Shown in pieces: positions 1 to 10,789 of a DNA stretch of 64,000 nucleotides (the first letter of the stretch is position 1; each line of letters starts with the position of its first letter). Source of the DNA: Conus ventricosus (taxonomy: Eukaryota > Mollusca > Gastropoda > Neogastropoda > Conidae). The position numbers were made by a program, and so were the translations under genes. The stretch spans positions 37,669,282-37,733,281 of the forward strand of contig CM031609.1 of the NCBI GenBank assembly GCA_018398815.1. The letters run 5' to 3'. The notes under the pieces were generated by a model, which ran no database searches, had not been told where the DNA came from, and saw only the letters and a list, made by a program, of their open reading frames with translations.

Positions 1-413
1 TGAGTTTTGTTCAAAGACCGTCGCACGGTCCCAGGTTTGATGATTTTGTGTGGGACCGGTGATGAACGTTCCACTCATTGTATTGCAATATTTATTTTTC
101 ATCTTTCATTTTTTTAAGGGGTTCCTGCAAGCAGTTAACGAGCGCCCCATGATAATAGACCCACCTAGCGCTTTTCCCCGTCGAAAAGCAGGAGTAACCA
201 GGTTGGTCGCAGAAAATGGTCGTAGAAAGGCTTAGACATGTTAATGTAATAGTTTCATTAAACATTTTGACGGAAACGAGCACAAAATGCTAACTTCAGC
301 ATTGCTAAAGGCATGCTTTCACGACTAAGTAACAGCCAGTTAAACGGGTGAATTAGTCTGTAATTTAACGTTCATTTATGCTGCCTCCTTACCTTCAATC
401 TCACCAGTATCCA

Positions 414-428
414 CCCCCCCCCCCCCCC
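414..428. repeat. Poly-C tract
   Basis: Uninterrupted run of C. Similar C homopolymers occur at 1409-1438, 18492-18508, 18813-18838 and 25065-25109, so it is a recurring feature of this locus. Confidence 0.9.
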
Positions 429-1405
429 TTCTTCCCACACGGGCTTAGTAAGGCCCGTTCAGTTTTGTCGATGGGTGGGTAGTAAGCGGATGATCTTTTG
501 GTCGGGTTAGGAGGCAGGAGCCTGGGAAACTGTAAGCCCATCTCGTCCGCGCATCTGAGGGGGTGGAGAGAGGGCTGTTTGATAGTTAAAGGCATTGCGC
601 GGTCATAGATTTTGGAAGTTGGTACTGATTTTGAAGTCTGGCAACCTAAGTCTTGAGATGTTCACCAAGAGGAGGTCGTTGGCACATTTGAACCTCCTTG
701 TTCGGTCACACCCGCCCTGTGACCCCACCCCCACCCCGCATCCAGCGCTCCACTTTTAAGAGCGTGTTTTTTAAGTCATAATTCATTTCAGTGTAAGTTA
801 GGAAACTGATCGTTTTTGTTTTTCAATATTTACGTTAAGCGTCATCTGTTAATAGGAAAAAGTGATTCAAACAGCCATATCCACATTTATCCCCTTTAAG
901 AGATTATCTGTTGATAGAAAGCTCAACGAAAGGGTCAAAAAGCTGCTGTCCGTCGATTATCTTCTCTCGCGCAGATAACTAATATAGCTATTTGGATTAT
1001 CGATTACTTTTTTCAGTTCGTTTTCTCCTTCGGCGTAAAAATGTGGATATTGTTTTAACAACACTAAAACTAGTCTCGATGTTTACACTTAACGATCTGA
1101 ATTTTCATGCACTTGTCTTCTTGCCCTGTGCCTCCTCCCCTCGTCTCGCCCCCACCTCCCACCCCTCCCAACCCACTTTCTCCCCCAACCACACCCCTTT
1201 CCTAGATCAACATTCGGCACTATACCCTTTTGTCTCCCCAGTTTGTGGGCAAGCGCTATTTTCAGTCACAAATCAAAACCAGTCTGGTCGCAGAAGATAC
1301 CGAGGATGCTTAAACACGCGAAGGGGAAGCAGTTCTGTTTCAGGTTGTGAATATCCCGCAAGAGAAAAGGGGCACTAAAGGAAATGTTTCCACCACACTC
1401 TCGCC

Positions 1406-1408
<3 letters not shown>

Positions 1409-1437
<29 letters not shown>

Positions 1438-1438
1438 C
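1409..1438. repeat. Poly-C tract (about 30 nt)
   Basis: Uninterrupted C run following 'tcgccgtg'. The apparent polyproline or polyglycine reading frames across it are artefacts of the homopolymer. Confidence 0.9.
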
Positions 1439-1772
1439 ACCCTTTCCCTCCGGTCACCACGCTTCAGCCCCCATGTCTTCTTTCTCTCACTCCGGCTCTC
1501 AACTTGTTGAAACTAAACTCGGGTTAAGCTAGGCCGGCAAAATGTCGTTTTTCTCTCCTCGTTACTGTTTTTGCGATACACTCGGTCGAAGAGAAATGTT
1601 CACACACAATTCTCCCATTTCTTCGTTCTTCAGTCCTCGCGCCAGTAATGAAACCTACATTTAGTTCGTCACCTGCGTAGGTGAGGTGTTACGTAATGTG
1701 CACACGTCGTGAAGGCCTGCCAACAAAAGCGAGGTCCCGCAAAGGAGGGGGGAAGGGTGGGGGGACGAGAAA

Positions 1773-1899
1773 GACGAGAGGTACCACATCGAGACGAGAG
1801 AGGTACCACATCGAGACGAGAGAGGTACCACATCGAGACGAGAGGTACCACATCGAGGCGAGAGAGGTACCACATCGAGGCGAGAGAGGTACCACATCT
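1773..1899. repeat. Minisatellite, 20-22 bp unit, about 6 copies
   Basis: Tandem copies of 'aggtaccacatcgagacgag', with unit lengths alternating between 20 and 22 bp because an 'ag' is present or absent. Each copy contains GGTACC. The last two copies carry 'gaggcgag' in place of 'gagacgag'. Both strands stay open for 60-90 codons only because of the repeat, so no protein is called. Confidence 0.9.
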
Positions 1900-2640
1900 G
1901 CCCTCAGCACAGACGCCGAATTTTTTTTCCATCTAAGTTCCTCAGGGTGTGTCAGTAACTCACGAAGATGATAGTCCTCTACCCCTATCCTCGCATTTAG
2001 CTCCTTATCTCCCCCTTCCCTCCCCCCTCCCCACCCCCGTACTTTTTTTCGTTTTCAATAGATAAAAAATCTAATCTATATCAGAATCAATTTGTAGAAT
2101 TTCTTGTCAATCCCCTTCCCATTCAGTACACATTCAATACTTTGCATTACTTGTCAATTATTATTACGTTAGTCTTTGAGTTATTCAGAATGCATTTTTG
2201 AAATGACCTTCGTTTTTGTGGTAACCTGGTTATATTCCCCGACATGATAATTTGAAGTTAATTTCCGACAAGCTCCGCGCTGGGGCACTTAATTTTGTAT
2301 CCCTCAGTTTTGATGCACGATTTAAAACTAAACTTATAAAAGTGACGGGCACAAATTGTTGTGTGTAAGTTCCCTTTGACAAATGAGGCAAAACCTAATG
2401 ACGTTCATAACAAGTTGTCACGCCTTGGCTTAAAGCTGTGTCAGACCAATTGACAAGGCCAGAACACCAAGGCTACATCAAAATGTTGTTATGCTCTGCA
2501 TAGTTATGTGGGGATTGTCTTCAGTCGTGACAAGCTCCTAGCATAACATTATCAGTCCTCCAAATCCCCCGAAGTCGGAGTGTGGCTGCCCATGTGGCGG
2601 GGAGAGAACTATAAAATATTCATTCTGGCTCACTTGCCCT

Positions 2641-2874
2641 TCACCAAGTTTTCGGGCGAAAGTGGCCTAAAAGCGGCATTTTATATTCTCTGACAAGTAA
2701 GACTTCAATAACCAAAAAATAACGACCCAACAAACATACATACTGGTAGGGTTGATCGTTTTCAATAACATCATTTTCATCTTTTAACTGCTCTTTAAAG
2801 TCTTTTAAAACCGAGTTATATTCTGGCATAAAATCCACACCCGACACAATGCAATGAAAACAACTGCCGCACAA
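2641..2874 (-). pseudogene. ATPase C-terminal fragment embedded in left TIR
   Basis: Open for 77 codons on the minus strand. Residues 12-27 contain 'PEYNSVLKDFKEQL', which matches the internal packaging ATPase ('QKYNSVLKDFREQL' encoded near 17090-17130). It then jumps to 'ENDVIENDQPYQYVC', which matches the last part of the internal copy near 17265-17300. Relative to the internal copy about 125-140 bp of intervening sequence is missing. It reads outward, towards the element's end. I infer a captured or rearranged 3' end of the ATPase gene rather than an independent gene. Confidence 0.75.
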
Positions 2875-3302
2875 CTGACATTCGGCGCGAGCGCGCGCAT
2901 GACGATAACCTCTCTCCTGAAACAGTAGCGCGCGTCAAGCATATGACAAGACAAACACTAGGCAAAGCTGGCCGATTTTTCCACACACCTGCAGAGACCC
3001 CTCAATAGGCCGTCACCTGATTACTTAATTACAGTGTACTTGAGTCCAGCAAGATAAAACCAGCCTGCCGGCAGTACGCTGTAGTGACATCACAAACACG
3101 CTTAACGGCCTGCCTGACATTGACTTGGTTCGCTCAGCTGGCTCGCTGGGACCGTGCAAGCTGTGTCGTTGTAAACAATTCTACATACCTCACTCTCTTC
3201 AATTCCACTGGGCATGCGCAGTAGCGAGATAAAACCAGCCTGTGTTTTACAGTGTAACAGTCGTCTTGTTTAGCAAAGCTTGAGCTGAACGGTGCTGCGA
3301 TC

Positions 3303-3715
3303 CAGTGCAGTGTAGTGCTGTGTAGTGTAGTGTTGTGTAGGGCAGTGCTGTGTAGTGCAGGTTGTGTAGTGCAGTGCAGCGCAGTGCAGTGTAGTGCAGC
3401 GTGAACCACCTGAAGAGCGTGTTGAGAGGGCTGAGCAGCGGTGTGTAGTGTAGTGCAGTGCAGTGCTGTGTAGTGTAGTGTAGTGTAGTGCAGTGCAGTG
3501 CTGTGTAGTGTAGTGTAGTGCTGTGCAGTGTAGTGTAGTGCTGTGCAGTGTAGTGTAGTGCTGTGCAGTGTAGTGTAGTGCAGTGTAGTGTAGTGCTGTG
3601 CAGTGTAGTGCTGTGCAGTGTAGTGCTGTGCAGTGTAGTGTAGTGCAGTGTAGTGCTGTGCAGTGTAGTGTAGTGCAGTGTAGTGTAGTCTGTGCAGTGT
3701 AGTGTAGTGCAGTGT
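3303..3715. repeat. Pentanucleotide (GTAGT/GCAGT) array in left TIR
   Basis: About 400 bp of imperfect 5-bp units GTAGT, GCAGT and GCTGT, interrupted once by a non-repetitive island at about 3405-3440 ('accacctgaagagcgtgttg') that is also present in the right TIR. On the minus strand it reads as a low-complexity HYTALHYT-type peptide, which is a repeat artefact. Confidence 0.93.
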
Positions 3716-3754
3716 TCTAATTTTCTTAATCAATTTCTCTTCAACTTATAATTA

Positions 3755-3960
3755 TTTATTAAGTTCTTTAATTAAGTCTCCCCTCAAGTTTTTAATAAGT
3801 TCTTGATTAAGTCGCCTTACTCGCCTTAAGTTCTTAGTTAAGTTTTTAATCAAGTCACTGCAAGTTCTTTAATTAAGTTCTTAATTAAGTTTACCCCAAG
3901 TTCTTAATAAAGTTCTTAATCAAGTTTTTACTCAAGTTCTTATTCAAGGTATCTTATAAT
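3755..3960. repeat. Subterminal 'ttaagttctta' repeats
   Basis: AT-rich block just inside the left TIR with many imperfect direct copies of 'ttaagttcttaattaagt', about 10-17 bp apart and some partly palindromic. There is no counterpart inside the right TIR, where the ATPase gene lies. Clustered subterminal motifs are often transposase-binding or replication sites in DNA transposons; that role here is inference only. Confidence 0.7.
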
Positions 3961-4287
3961 CATCAAAAAAACAATAAAATCTGTTTTTATCTTAAATAGT
4001 AGATGCTTAATATAGTACACACACGCCTCAAAAAACACGTTATCGTCGAGGTTGTCTTGCTTAACGCCCTTGGGCCCGCGAGATCGTCAGCATAGATCTT
4101 AATGAAGTTCTTCACTTTGTAAGCAACCGCATTGATTACAATTCTGGTCTATGGAAATGTCTTTTATAGACTCCATGTCTTATTTATTGACTTCATCATT
4201 TAAACAAAAATAATCCGCCATGATCTATTTTTATCAAAAAAAATTTAAAATATTATTGCATTTTAAATGGATCAAAATGATTTTTGG
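3961..4287. other. Inter-genic part of Polinton, possible gene debris
   Basis: AT-rich. The minus strand between about 4000 and 4175 shows short coding-like stretches in different frames ('DNLDDNVFFEACVYYIKHL' in one of them), which may be a badly decayed small gene. I cannot assign it to a family. Confidence 0.3.
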
Positions 4288-4708
4288 TTATTGCGGTGCT
4301 GACGTGCTGTTGTCTTCTTCTGTATTTAGTGGTTCAGATTTTTTTGGCTGCTTTTGTTTTTTGTTGCCATTGGTTATATATTTTATAACCGTAATAACTG
4401 CCCCCAGCAGCAGCAATGGCGCCAAAAATGGCAACGTTTTAAGTTCAATATTCCATGAAGACTTTGGTGCCCTTGAATTAACTTGCTCTTGTTCTGGAGC
4501 TGGCATTGGACCCACTGTTGGCGTTGGGGGTGTTATGTTTTCATTATGAGTTATATTCTGTGATTGTAACTTTAATTTTCGTCTGTTAACTCTGCTACTC
4601 TTTTCCCTGCTGCAACACGCCCAGGATGTTTACTGGTCACTTTCTCGACTGATTCAGTGTTTTCTGATTAAATGTTTCCTGATTCTGCTGATTTTCCGAC
4701 TCGTTCAT
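4288..4708 (-). pseudogene. Polinton small membrane protein (frameshifted)
   Basis: The minus-strand start ATG is at 4706-4708, giving an Asn/Gln/Glu-rich N-terminus. A frameshift near 4640 leads into a basic segment containing 'SKHPGRVAAGKRVAEL', and a further frameshift near 4575 leads into a Pro/Thr-rich stretch, one hydrophobic segment ('LPFLAPLLLLGAVITVIKYI', about 4353-4412) and a Lys/Ser-rich tail. The basic KxPxRVxxGKRxAE pattern plus a C-terminal transmembrane helix is what I recall of a recurrent small Polinton protein, probably a membrane-associated virion or assembly component. Function is not established. The last 75 codons are intact. Confidence 0.6.
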
Positions 4709-4938
4709 TTTGAAGGAAATAAAATCTATATGATTAAAAGTAATTAATCCTATGATTAACGGCGATAACAATGTTCCAAATCTGTAATATAAATCACAGC
4801 TTAGAGACTCTAATGACTTTGTTAAAACTGTATCTTGCGTTAAATCATACGTAAGATCTTGTTCAGAATCAATGGGGCAAATCTACTGACTAGTTTAGTG
4901 TACAAACTAAGAACCGTTTGTCCTACACTTTTTACCAT
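4709..4938 (-). pseudogene. Polinton small ORF with hydrophobic C-terminus (frameshifted)
   Basis: ATG at 4936-4938 overlaps the TAA of the upstream 80-codon gene (ATGGTAA), typical of tightly packed genes. It reads 'MVKSVGQTVLSLYTKL', then a one-base frameshift near 4870 leads to an acidic stretch ('SEQDLTYDLTQDTVL') and a hydrophobic 'FGTLLSPLIIGLITF' segment. That second frame stays open across the next gene's ATG at 4708. I do not recognise the family. It could be a small membrane protein, or the N-terminal part of the following gene. Confidence 0.45.
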
Positions 4939-5174
4939 CTCGACCCCAGCTGCGCTTCATACCTGTTATGATACTTTATAATGTCTTGTGGCGACATCTG
5001 TTGAATCTGTTCAATGCTGAATTCAGTTCCGAGGAACTGTTTTGTTTTTTCCACATGCTGCCAAAGAATACAACCTTTCCTTTTTGGCATAATAGCTTGA
5101 TCATCAACTTCTTCATTTGTAAGTTCAGGATGGTGTAGGCCGCTCTGTAGCTCTAGCAGATCATCGCTGTTCAT
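4932..5174 (-). CDS. Polinton small hypothetical protein, 80 aa
   Basis: Uninterrupted reading frame on the minus strand, one of the few undamaged ORFs in the element. It is acidic at the N-terminus ('MNSDDLLELQSGLHHPEL') and has a central KRKGC motif and a helical 'FSIEQIQQMSPQDIIKYHNR' segment. No membrane segment. It starts 33 bp from the divergent gene at 5208, so the two probably share a bidirectional promoter in the AT-rich gap. Function unknown; its position among other small Polinton ORFs argues that it is real. Confidence 0.6.
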   Translation of the reverse strand: MNSDDLLELQSGLHHPELTNEEVDDQAIMPKRKGCILWQHVEKTKQFLGTEFSIEQIQQMSPQDIIKYHNRYEAQLGSRW

Positions 5175-5207
5175 TTTTTTTTTATTAATTATAATTTTAT
5201 TTTTAAA

Positions 5208-5453
5208 ATGAGCACCGAAAAAACTGTCGCCAACCTAGTATACCATTCTGCTGTTATTGGAGGTCTAAGTGTAGGATACTCAATGCTTGGTAAAAGCCTG
5301 TTAAAAATAAAACCCGGGCAGATCTTGGCAAACTAGACTTTGAGGATTCAGCAAAGCTAATCGCTATTATTACAGCTTCATTGCTAGAAGGATTTTCTAG
5401 TTAAGCAAGGAATAATTCCAGAGAATAAAATATGTAAAAAAATACGTTTATAA
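5208..5453 (+). pseudogene. Polinton small membrane protein (two frameshifts)
   Basis: Begins 'MSTEKTVANLVYHSAVIG' with a glycine-rich hydrophobic segment (residues 13-28). A frameshift near 5312 leads to 'ADLGKLDFEDSAKLIAII', and another near 5387 leads to 'KDFLVKQGIIPEN'. When the frames are followed, the order of segments matches a short two-helix protein that I recall as recurrent in Polintons. It is predicted to sit in a membrane; its role is unknown. The opposite-strand gene starts 33 bp upstream. Confidence 0.65.
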
Positions 5454-5467
5454 AAATGGCTTCACTC

Positions 5468-5870
5468 GAAAATGATGATAGGTGGCGCTGTGGTGAATGC
5501 GTTTGCTTTTAGCGAAGTAATTACGCTTTAGTAAACTACGGGATGACGACGAGAGAAAAAGACATAACAAAGCGTGGAGCAACTAGCCGCAGCACAAGAT
5601 CGCTATGAAAAGCAGAGAATTGAGCAGTTAGATTTTATTAACGACACACTGAAAAAACAGGGCATGCAGCTTACACATTTAAAGATGTTGATCAAGCGAT
5701 AAAAGAGTATTATCTAGTAACGGGCAAACCAATCCAGACATTGCCCCCACCAAAATTCAGCAACTTTTATCAACCATCAGAAAAACAAAAGATGCAAGAA
5801 ATCGGTTTATTGTCGTTGGTATGACTTTTTGTCTATTTTGTCGCGCATAAATGGCTGAATAAAAAATGAA
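5468..5870 (+). pseudogene. Polinton conserved small protein with helical core (frameshifted)
   Basis: The N-terminus 'MMIGGAVVNAFAFSEVITL' is a predicted membrane segment. After a frameshift comes a charged helical region ('DRYEKQRIEQLDFINDTLK'), then after another shift near 5675 'FKDVDQAIKEYYLVTGKP', a Pro-rich linker, 'FYQPSEKQKMQE', and a second hydrophobic segment near 5815-5850. This order (membrane helix, coiled-coil-like helix, DVDQAxxEYY, linker, membrane helix) is what I recall of a conserved Polinton protein encoded immediately upstream of integrase. No enzymatic motif is visible; a structural or assembly role is only a guess. Confidence 0.6.
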
Positions 5871-6810
5871 CAAAATCTATTATTCACCAAAAGGATATTG
5901 GAAGGGAATAACGGCAATCAAAAAGCTAAGCCAAGCAGCGGAGTCGGTGAACAAACGGCGAAAGAATGGTTATCTAAACAAGCGATTTGGCAAATTTATA
6001 TTACCTGCGCCTAGACGAATACAGAGACCACACTTTGTGAACACAATACCGAACGACACCCATCAAATGGACCTTCTATATTTACCCTCTGATACGATTA
6101 GACGAAAAAGATTTAAGTACGCACTCACAGTCATTGACATAGCTTCAAGATACAAAGATGCGGAACCATTAACACAAAAGAGTGCTTCTGCTGTTGCTGT
6201 TGCCATACAGCTGATATATCAACGGGGTCCTTTAACTTATCCTCGCATGATTCAAGTCGATGATGGAAAAGAATTTAAAGGCCGAGTGAATCAATTATTG
6301 TTAAAACATAGAGTTACCATTAAAAGAGGCATTCCGGGAGTTCACAGATCACGGGCTTTAGTTGAAAACTTAACAAACAGTTAGCTGAAAGACTATTTTC
6401 CTACAGTATCACAGAGAGCGATTGACAATTCTCGCAACACAGAATGGGTTAGAAGACTGCCCTCAGTTTTGCGCGCAATGAATAATGAAGAATTTAAAGG
6501 GTTAAAACCAGTACAAGCAATCAAAAGAAAAACAATAAATGTTGCTGAAGGAGAGTCTTCATCCAGCAAACTATTACCGTTTGGTTTAAAAGTAAGGTAC
6601 CTTTATTTACCGGGGGAAGCGGAAGGGGACACTCGCATCAGGGCAACCGATCCAGTTTGGAGTGTTGATCCATATGAAATAAAAAGAATTGTAAAGATGA
6701 ATCCGCCCGTGTATTATTTACGAGAAACTGACACAACAAAACAACCAGCTCCTCAAAGATCTTTTGTGAAAGAACTGCAGATAATCCCACCAGACACAGT
6801 TCCGCTTTAA
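5866..6810 (+). pseudogene. Polinton integrase (retroviral-type DDE), frameshifted
   Basis: Catalyses insertion of element DNA in the host nucleus. The N-terminus 'MNKIYYSPKGYWKG' is the family's usual opening. A pair of compensating frameshifts at about 5935-6000 garbles residues 26-44; the other frame there reads 'GEQTAKEWLSKQAIWQIYI'. The RNase H-fold core carries the DDE triad: D69 in 'HQMDLLYL', D132 in 'MIQVDDGKEF' and E167 in 'ALVENL', with D to E about 35 residues apart. One base is missing at about 6378 and another shift lies near 6420, after which the C-terminal domain ('AMNNEEFKGLKPVQAI' ... 'DPVWSVDPYEIKRI') continues to a natural stop. The catalytic residues are intact but the frame is broken, so it is inactive. 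Confidence 0.92.
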
Positions 6811-6841
6811 TTAATTTACATAAAATATATTTAAGTTTAAA

Positions 6842-7226
6842 ATGGAAGCCCAAAAGAAAGAACATGGAACGGAAGCAAAAGGATAAAGGAAGAGACCTTT
6901 GAATTACTACGAGAATCATTAGGCGTGTTCTGCTATTATGGGATTAATGCAAAAATCAAATGATACGTATTCTGCTGTTGAAGAAACAGCTAAGAGGATT
7001 CCTTGGCACAGGCACAGCGGCCAGAGCACTTACAGCCCCTAATCCCAAATTTTGACTATCAAAGATGGAGAAAAGAATATTTGAAATAATAAAAAAATTC
7101 GAGCACATCAAGCAAACATGAAAAAAATTTTTGAATGAATTGGAAGATGATGTGATTGATCTTCTAAATAAATTTCGGAAAAAATATGAACCCGAATATA
7201 AACTCTTCGGTGAAGAAAATATGTAA
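6842..7226 (+). pseudogene. Unassigned Polinton gene remnant
   Basis: Begins 'MEAQKKEHGTEAKG' then hits a stop. Other frames give 'LRGFLGTGTAARALTAPNP', and finally 'LNELEDDVIDLLNKFRKKY' ending at a TAA at 7224-7226, two bases before the convergent polymerase gene's end. The pieces look coding (charged helices, tight gene-to-gene spacing) but switch frame at least twice. I do not recognise the family. It is not clearly the cysteine protease, because no catalytic His/Cys motif is visible. Confidence 0.4.
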
Positions 7227-7227
7227 T

Positions 7228-10200
7228 TAAAACTGTTCTATAATGGCCATATGCATATGAAAACTCTGGATTAAAAAACACACACGTTTTTGTGTTTGTT
7301 CTATCTAATGACTTCTTTGTTACAACCGTTGTGTTGATTTCATGTAGATTAGATCGTAGTTTTAACGTTATGATGAAAAGTCTTATTGCCAAACAATGCT
7401 TCTTTGTAGTTGTCATGTGAATATGTTTGACTGCACAACACTGCGAGATATTCCTTTTGCTTTCTTAATGGTTTTCTCCTGGCTCGAAATACTGTACATT
7501 TTTTGACCTTAACCCCACATACTCCTTAATCACCCTTTCCAGATAATTCATCCTTCATCTTTCCTAAAACCTTCTTATAGTAATTGAATGTAAAGGCGAA
7601 TCTTTAGGTAATCGAGTGTCGTACCATCCTGCTTGCCCTTTAGCTACTTCTAATTCCATGTCTTTATAGATGTCTTCAGTAGGGATATCTATAAAAAAAC
7701 TATCTGTATCTGTGTAAAGTACTCTGGACCACTGGATACGAGGGTTTAAAGTAGTCATAAAGAAACTCTAACATTAAAAGCTTTGATAATTCTAAAACAG
7801 TAAACCCAATAAATACAGGCTTGTCCAATTTGACTTTTTTTTTCTTCAACATTATACCAAAAAGCTGATCATGAAATCTTCTAAAGTCCTGATAATTAGG
7901 TTTTGAAGTCAGCTTAATTGCTTCGTTCTCTTTGGTGACTAATCGACATCTTTGCGCTTGTGCGGATTCTCCATAGTCTTTCCAAAACAGCTGTTCATCA
8001 GCTTGAAAAAGTCTTTCTGAAGCATCTGTGGATTTAGTTCTGAGATCGGTGTTCTTCATGATGTATGGTTCATGAACTGTTTCTTGATCAAAAGCAATTA
8101 TAACGATGAACTGCTGTTAACTTCAAACCATGTCTTAAATAAAATTGTAGAAGTCTGTAAGGGCCCAGACATAATTTTTTTTGCCTCGAAGATTAGGCAC
8201 AAGTTTAGGCGGCTCTGTTTTTGCCATCTTTAGGCTTTCTGCTGCTAATGGATAGTCATTATGCAGGTCATGGAGTTCAGGAGGATATTCTAAGTCAACT
8301 TCTAGAATGTATCCGCGCTGTTGACCCGCGTTAAACTGCCCAACCACTTTAATGCTTTTTGAATATTAATTGTACAGCCACCTGTGTACATTTTAAAGTT
8401 GCGTAATGGAAGCGATTGCGCCATTGCCCATCCATACAGATTGTTTGCATCTAAATACATGAATAGTTAGTCCTTTTACTCGGATCATAAATCGTCCAAG
8501 TATTTGTTGTTTGCTTTACAGTAACGATGCGATGCCATACTAATTCCTCCGCGCAATCCGTTTTCAATCATCTGAATCATTGGTAAATCTGACAATAAAT
8601 CAATCTGTACTCCAGTAAACTTTAAGAAAGCATCCCAACTCATCCCAGGCGCAGAAATGTAATGCGCGGGATCCAAACTGTAATGTTTCATGCAGGTCTT
8701 TCTATAATTTTCAAAAACGTCCGCCAACAAACATACATCAGCCATCAAGTATGAATCATGATAGTCTCCCATCGTTTTAAACACCTAACTTCTGCCACGC
8801 ATCTTGAGCATGCTGGAAAATCAGAATCACTAATGTCCTTTCCTCTAAGACTAGAAAAGAACGCGCCTTTAGGCGGAAGTGTGTCTTCATCAAACCTTTC
8901 CCAACTGTTCATGTACTCATAAGGGTAAACACCCTTTCTAACGAGAGTTGGATCAAAATATTCTTCCGTTATTGGGCAGGACTTTAAGGACATAGCCAGT
9001 GACTCTAATGAACCCATCATGTGCTGCATAGAGTCATAAAAAGACATGTTATTTAAAGTGAAACACATGTACTTTTCTGATGACTGTGCAATGCATGACA
9101 CCCTAAAGGCGTCGTCTACTGCTTTCATTATAAGATGAGAGTCGTAACCTCGCAAGTTATGAAAGAAGATGGGCAGCTTCCATGTCTTTGGTTCAAACTT
9201 TAGTTGAAGATTGCATTTACTGTGCGCAGCTCCTCTAAACTTCCCACTAATGTGATCATGGTCTTTTACTTTTGGATTGGCTGCGTCTGATGAGAGGCCT
9301 AAACCACAAATCCAACAATGTGTGGGCCGAGTCATACTGTTGTTGATCTTCAGGCGCCATCATGATTTCAGATAAATTCAGATTATTAGAACAATCATTA
9401 CGCACTTGCTGCATGCGCTGTAAAAATCTTCTAGCCGCATTTGGCCTCTGTATAATTCTGGCGTTGAATGAGCGCCATCCGATCTGACAACAATGAAAGC
9501 AAATGAGCAAATCTGATGATTACTCATTAAGACTGTTTTCGAAGTTTTTGTGGCGCTGGCCCTTCAAAAGGAACAATAAGCGACTCGAAGTCTGCGTAAA
9601 CTACGTATGGAGAATTTTGCAGCCGTTTCCAGTTCTTAAAACTAACTTTACTGCCTTCTGGGGGTGTAATTAGTTCTGTATTACAGTCAACGGGGCCGAT
9701 ACAATGTTTCTTATGTTCGCTTGCGGCTTGAGCGGATGGAATTCTTGTTAAACATTTTCTGCAAAATTCTTGTTTGCCATGATCTTTTGAAGTATGCTTC
9801 ATTAGTCTACTCATCGTGCGTATCAATGTGTAATGGGGTAGCGGTGAAAACATCGGCAGTAAGTCAACATGATTTTGTCTGATCACCTATTGTTGGGCTG
9901 TTCTTGGACACTTTAATAGGCAGTAGATTTGTTTCCTCATCCCATGTGTAGACATTAACAGTTATTGGTTTTGTTTTGTTCTTCAAACCTGATCAATGGA
10001 ATCCACGCTAACAGGAAAGGATATTCTGCTAAAGTTAAGATCATTGATGTAAGGGCGATAGTTAGACACTCTCTCTGCGTTTTTGCGAGCGTAATGCAGC
10101 CTTGCAAGAACACACCACATAAAACATTGTCGCTGTATTCTTTATGTTTAAACTGCTCTTTTTTGCGACAAAATGCTGGAGGTAGTGGAATGTAAGACTT

Positions 10201-10610
10201 GCCAACAATCGGTGCATACTTAGCCTGTTTTAATCTAATCTCTAAGACTTCGCCCTCTGACCAACCAAGCCTCTCATTTTGGCTTCTTCAGCACCACATC
10301 AAACTGTGTAAGCAGTTGGTCTGCCCAACCGGTGTTAAGTCATTATGAGAAAGAATAGTCTGTTGTTAGTCGAGACCCAGACTTCTAGATTTTCTTCATT
10401 TATTGTTATATAGTCGATTAAAACAGCTAACATTACTTTAACTGGCGGGTCTATTGTTAGTTTACCTGGAACTTGAGAAATAGCATGAGCAACACTTGCC
10501 TGTACGTTTGCTGGATTAATGACTTCTAAATCAATATCATTCAGTGCTCTTGATAAATCTTCTTGCATTGCTTCAAACAATTCGTCTGGACCTTCATATA
10601 TCTTATCCAT
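7228..10610 (-). pseudogene. Polinton protein-primed DNA polymerase B, frameshifted
   Basis: Replicates the element from a terminal protein primer. About 1,100 codons, split by many frameshifts. Landmarks on the minus strand, in order: N-terminal 'MDKIYEGPDELFEAM' (10610); 'KSYIPLPPAF' (about 10190); a Cys/His pair module around 'FCRKCL...HKKHC' (9700-9765); exonuclease motif I 'YADFESL' (9578-9598); a C-x2-C...DHDH module (9250-9315); Exo II 'FFHNLRGYDSH' (about 9130-9165); Exo III 'YHDSYLMADVCLLADV' (about 8715-8763); polymerase motif A 'YLDANNLYGWAM' (about 8425-8462); motif B 'KDFFKLMNSCFGKT' (about 7970-8015); motif C 'YTDTDSF' (7696-7716). The C-terminus is near 'YAYGHY' (about 7240). 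Catalytic aspartates survive but the frame is lost about ten times. Confidence 0.93.
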
Positions 10611-10789
10611 GCTGAGTTTCTTTTCTAACTCAAAATATTTATTTAAATCAAAAAATAATTAATCAATATCGGTGGTCTTTTTGTGCTTGGACTCATAAAG
10701 TATAAACACCCTTTAACGTTGTTAATGTGACTGTTTAGAGCAGAGTTTAATGTTTTTGTTTACTTTTTTTAAACATTCCTTTATCTGCT

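Larger units (their letters stand above)
1..2604. other. Left flank, no gene recognised
   Basis: Flanking DNA outside the Polinton. Short open frames exist on both strands but none has a recognisable domain, and several run through poly-C or tandem repeats. Apart from the C tracts and the minisatellite listed separately, I see no supported feature here. Confidence 0.6.
2605..3742. repeat. Polinton left terminal inverted repeat (about 1.14 kb)
   Basis: Reverse complement of 17305-18248. Matching landmarks are the terminus, the 'gcattttatattctctgac' region, the CpG-rich 'gcgcgagcgcgcgcatgacg' tract near 2886, the 'cagcctgccggcagtacgc' tract near 3062, the pentanucleotide array, and the inner border 'tctcttc' at 3736-3742. 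It is about 190 bp longer than the right repeat because its pentanucleotide array is larger. Confidence 0.92.

Noticed and set aside
3134..3733. 199-codon minus-strand frame in the Polinton TIR
   Set aside because: Almost entirely the pentanucleotide array; a repeat of HYTALHYTA-type residues is not a plausible protein, and the right TIR frame is different.
4220..4549. Plus-strand 109-codon frame opposite the small membrane gene
   Set aside because: The minus strand has the better composition (Pro-rich, membrane helix, Lys-rich tail) and continues upstream into basic sequence I associate with a Polinton family; the plus frame is its shadow.
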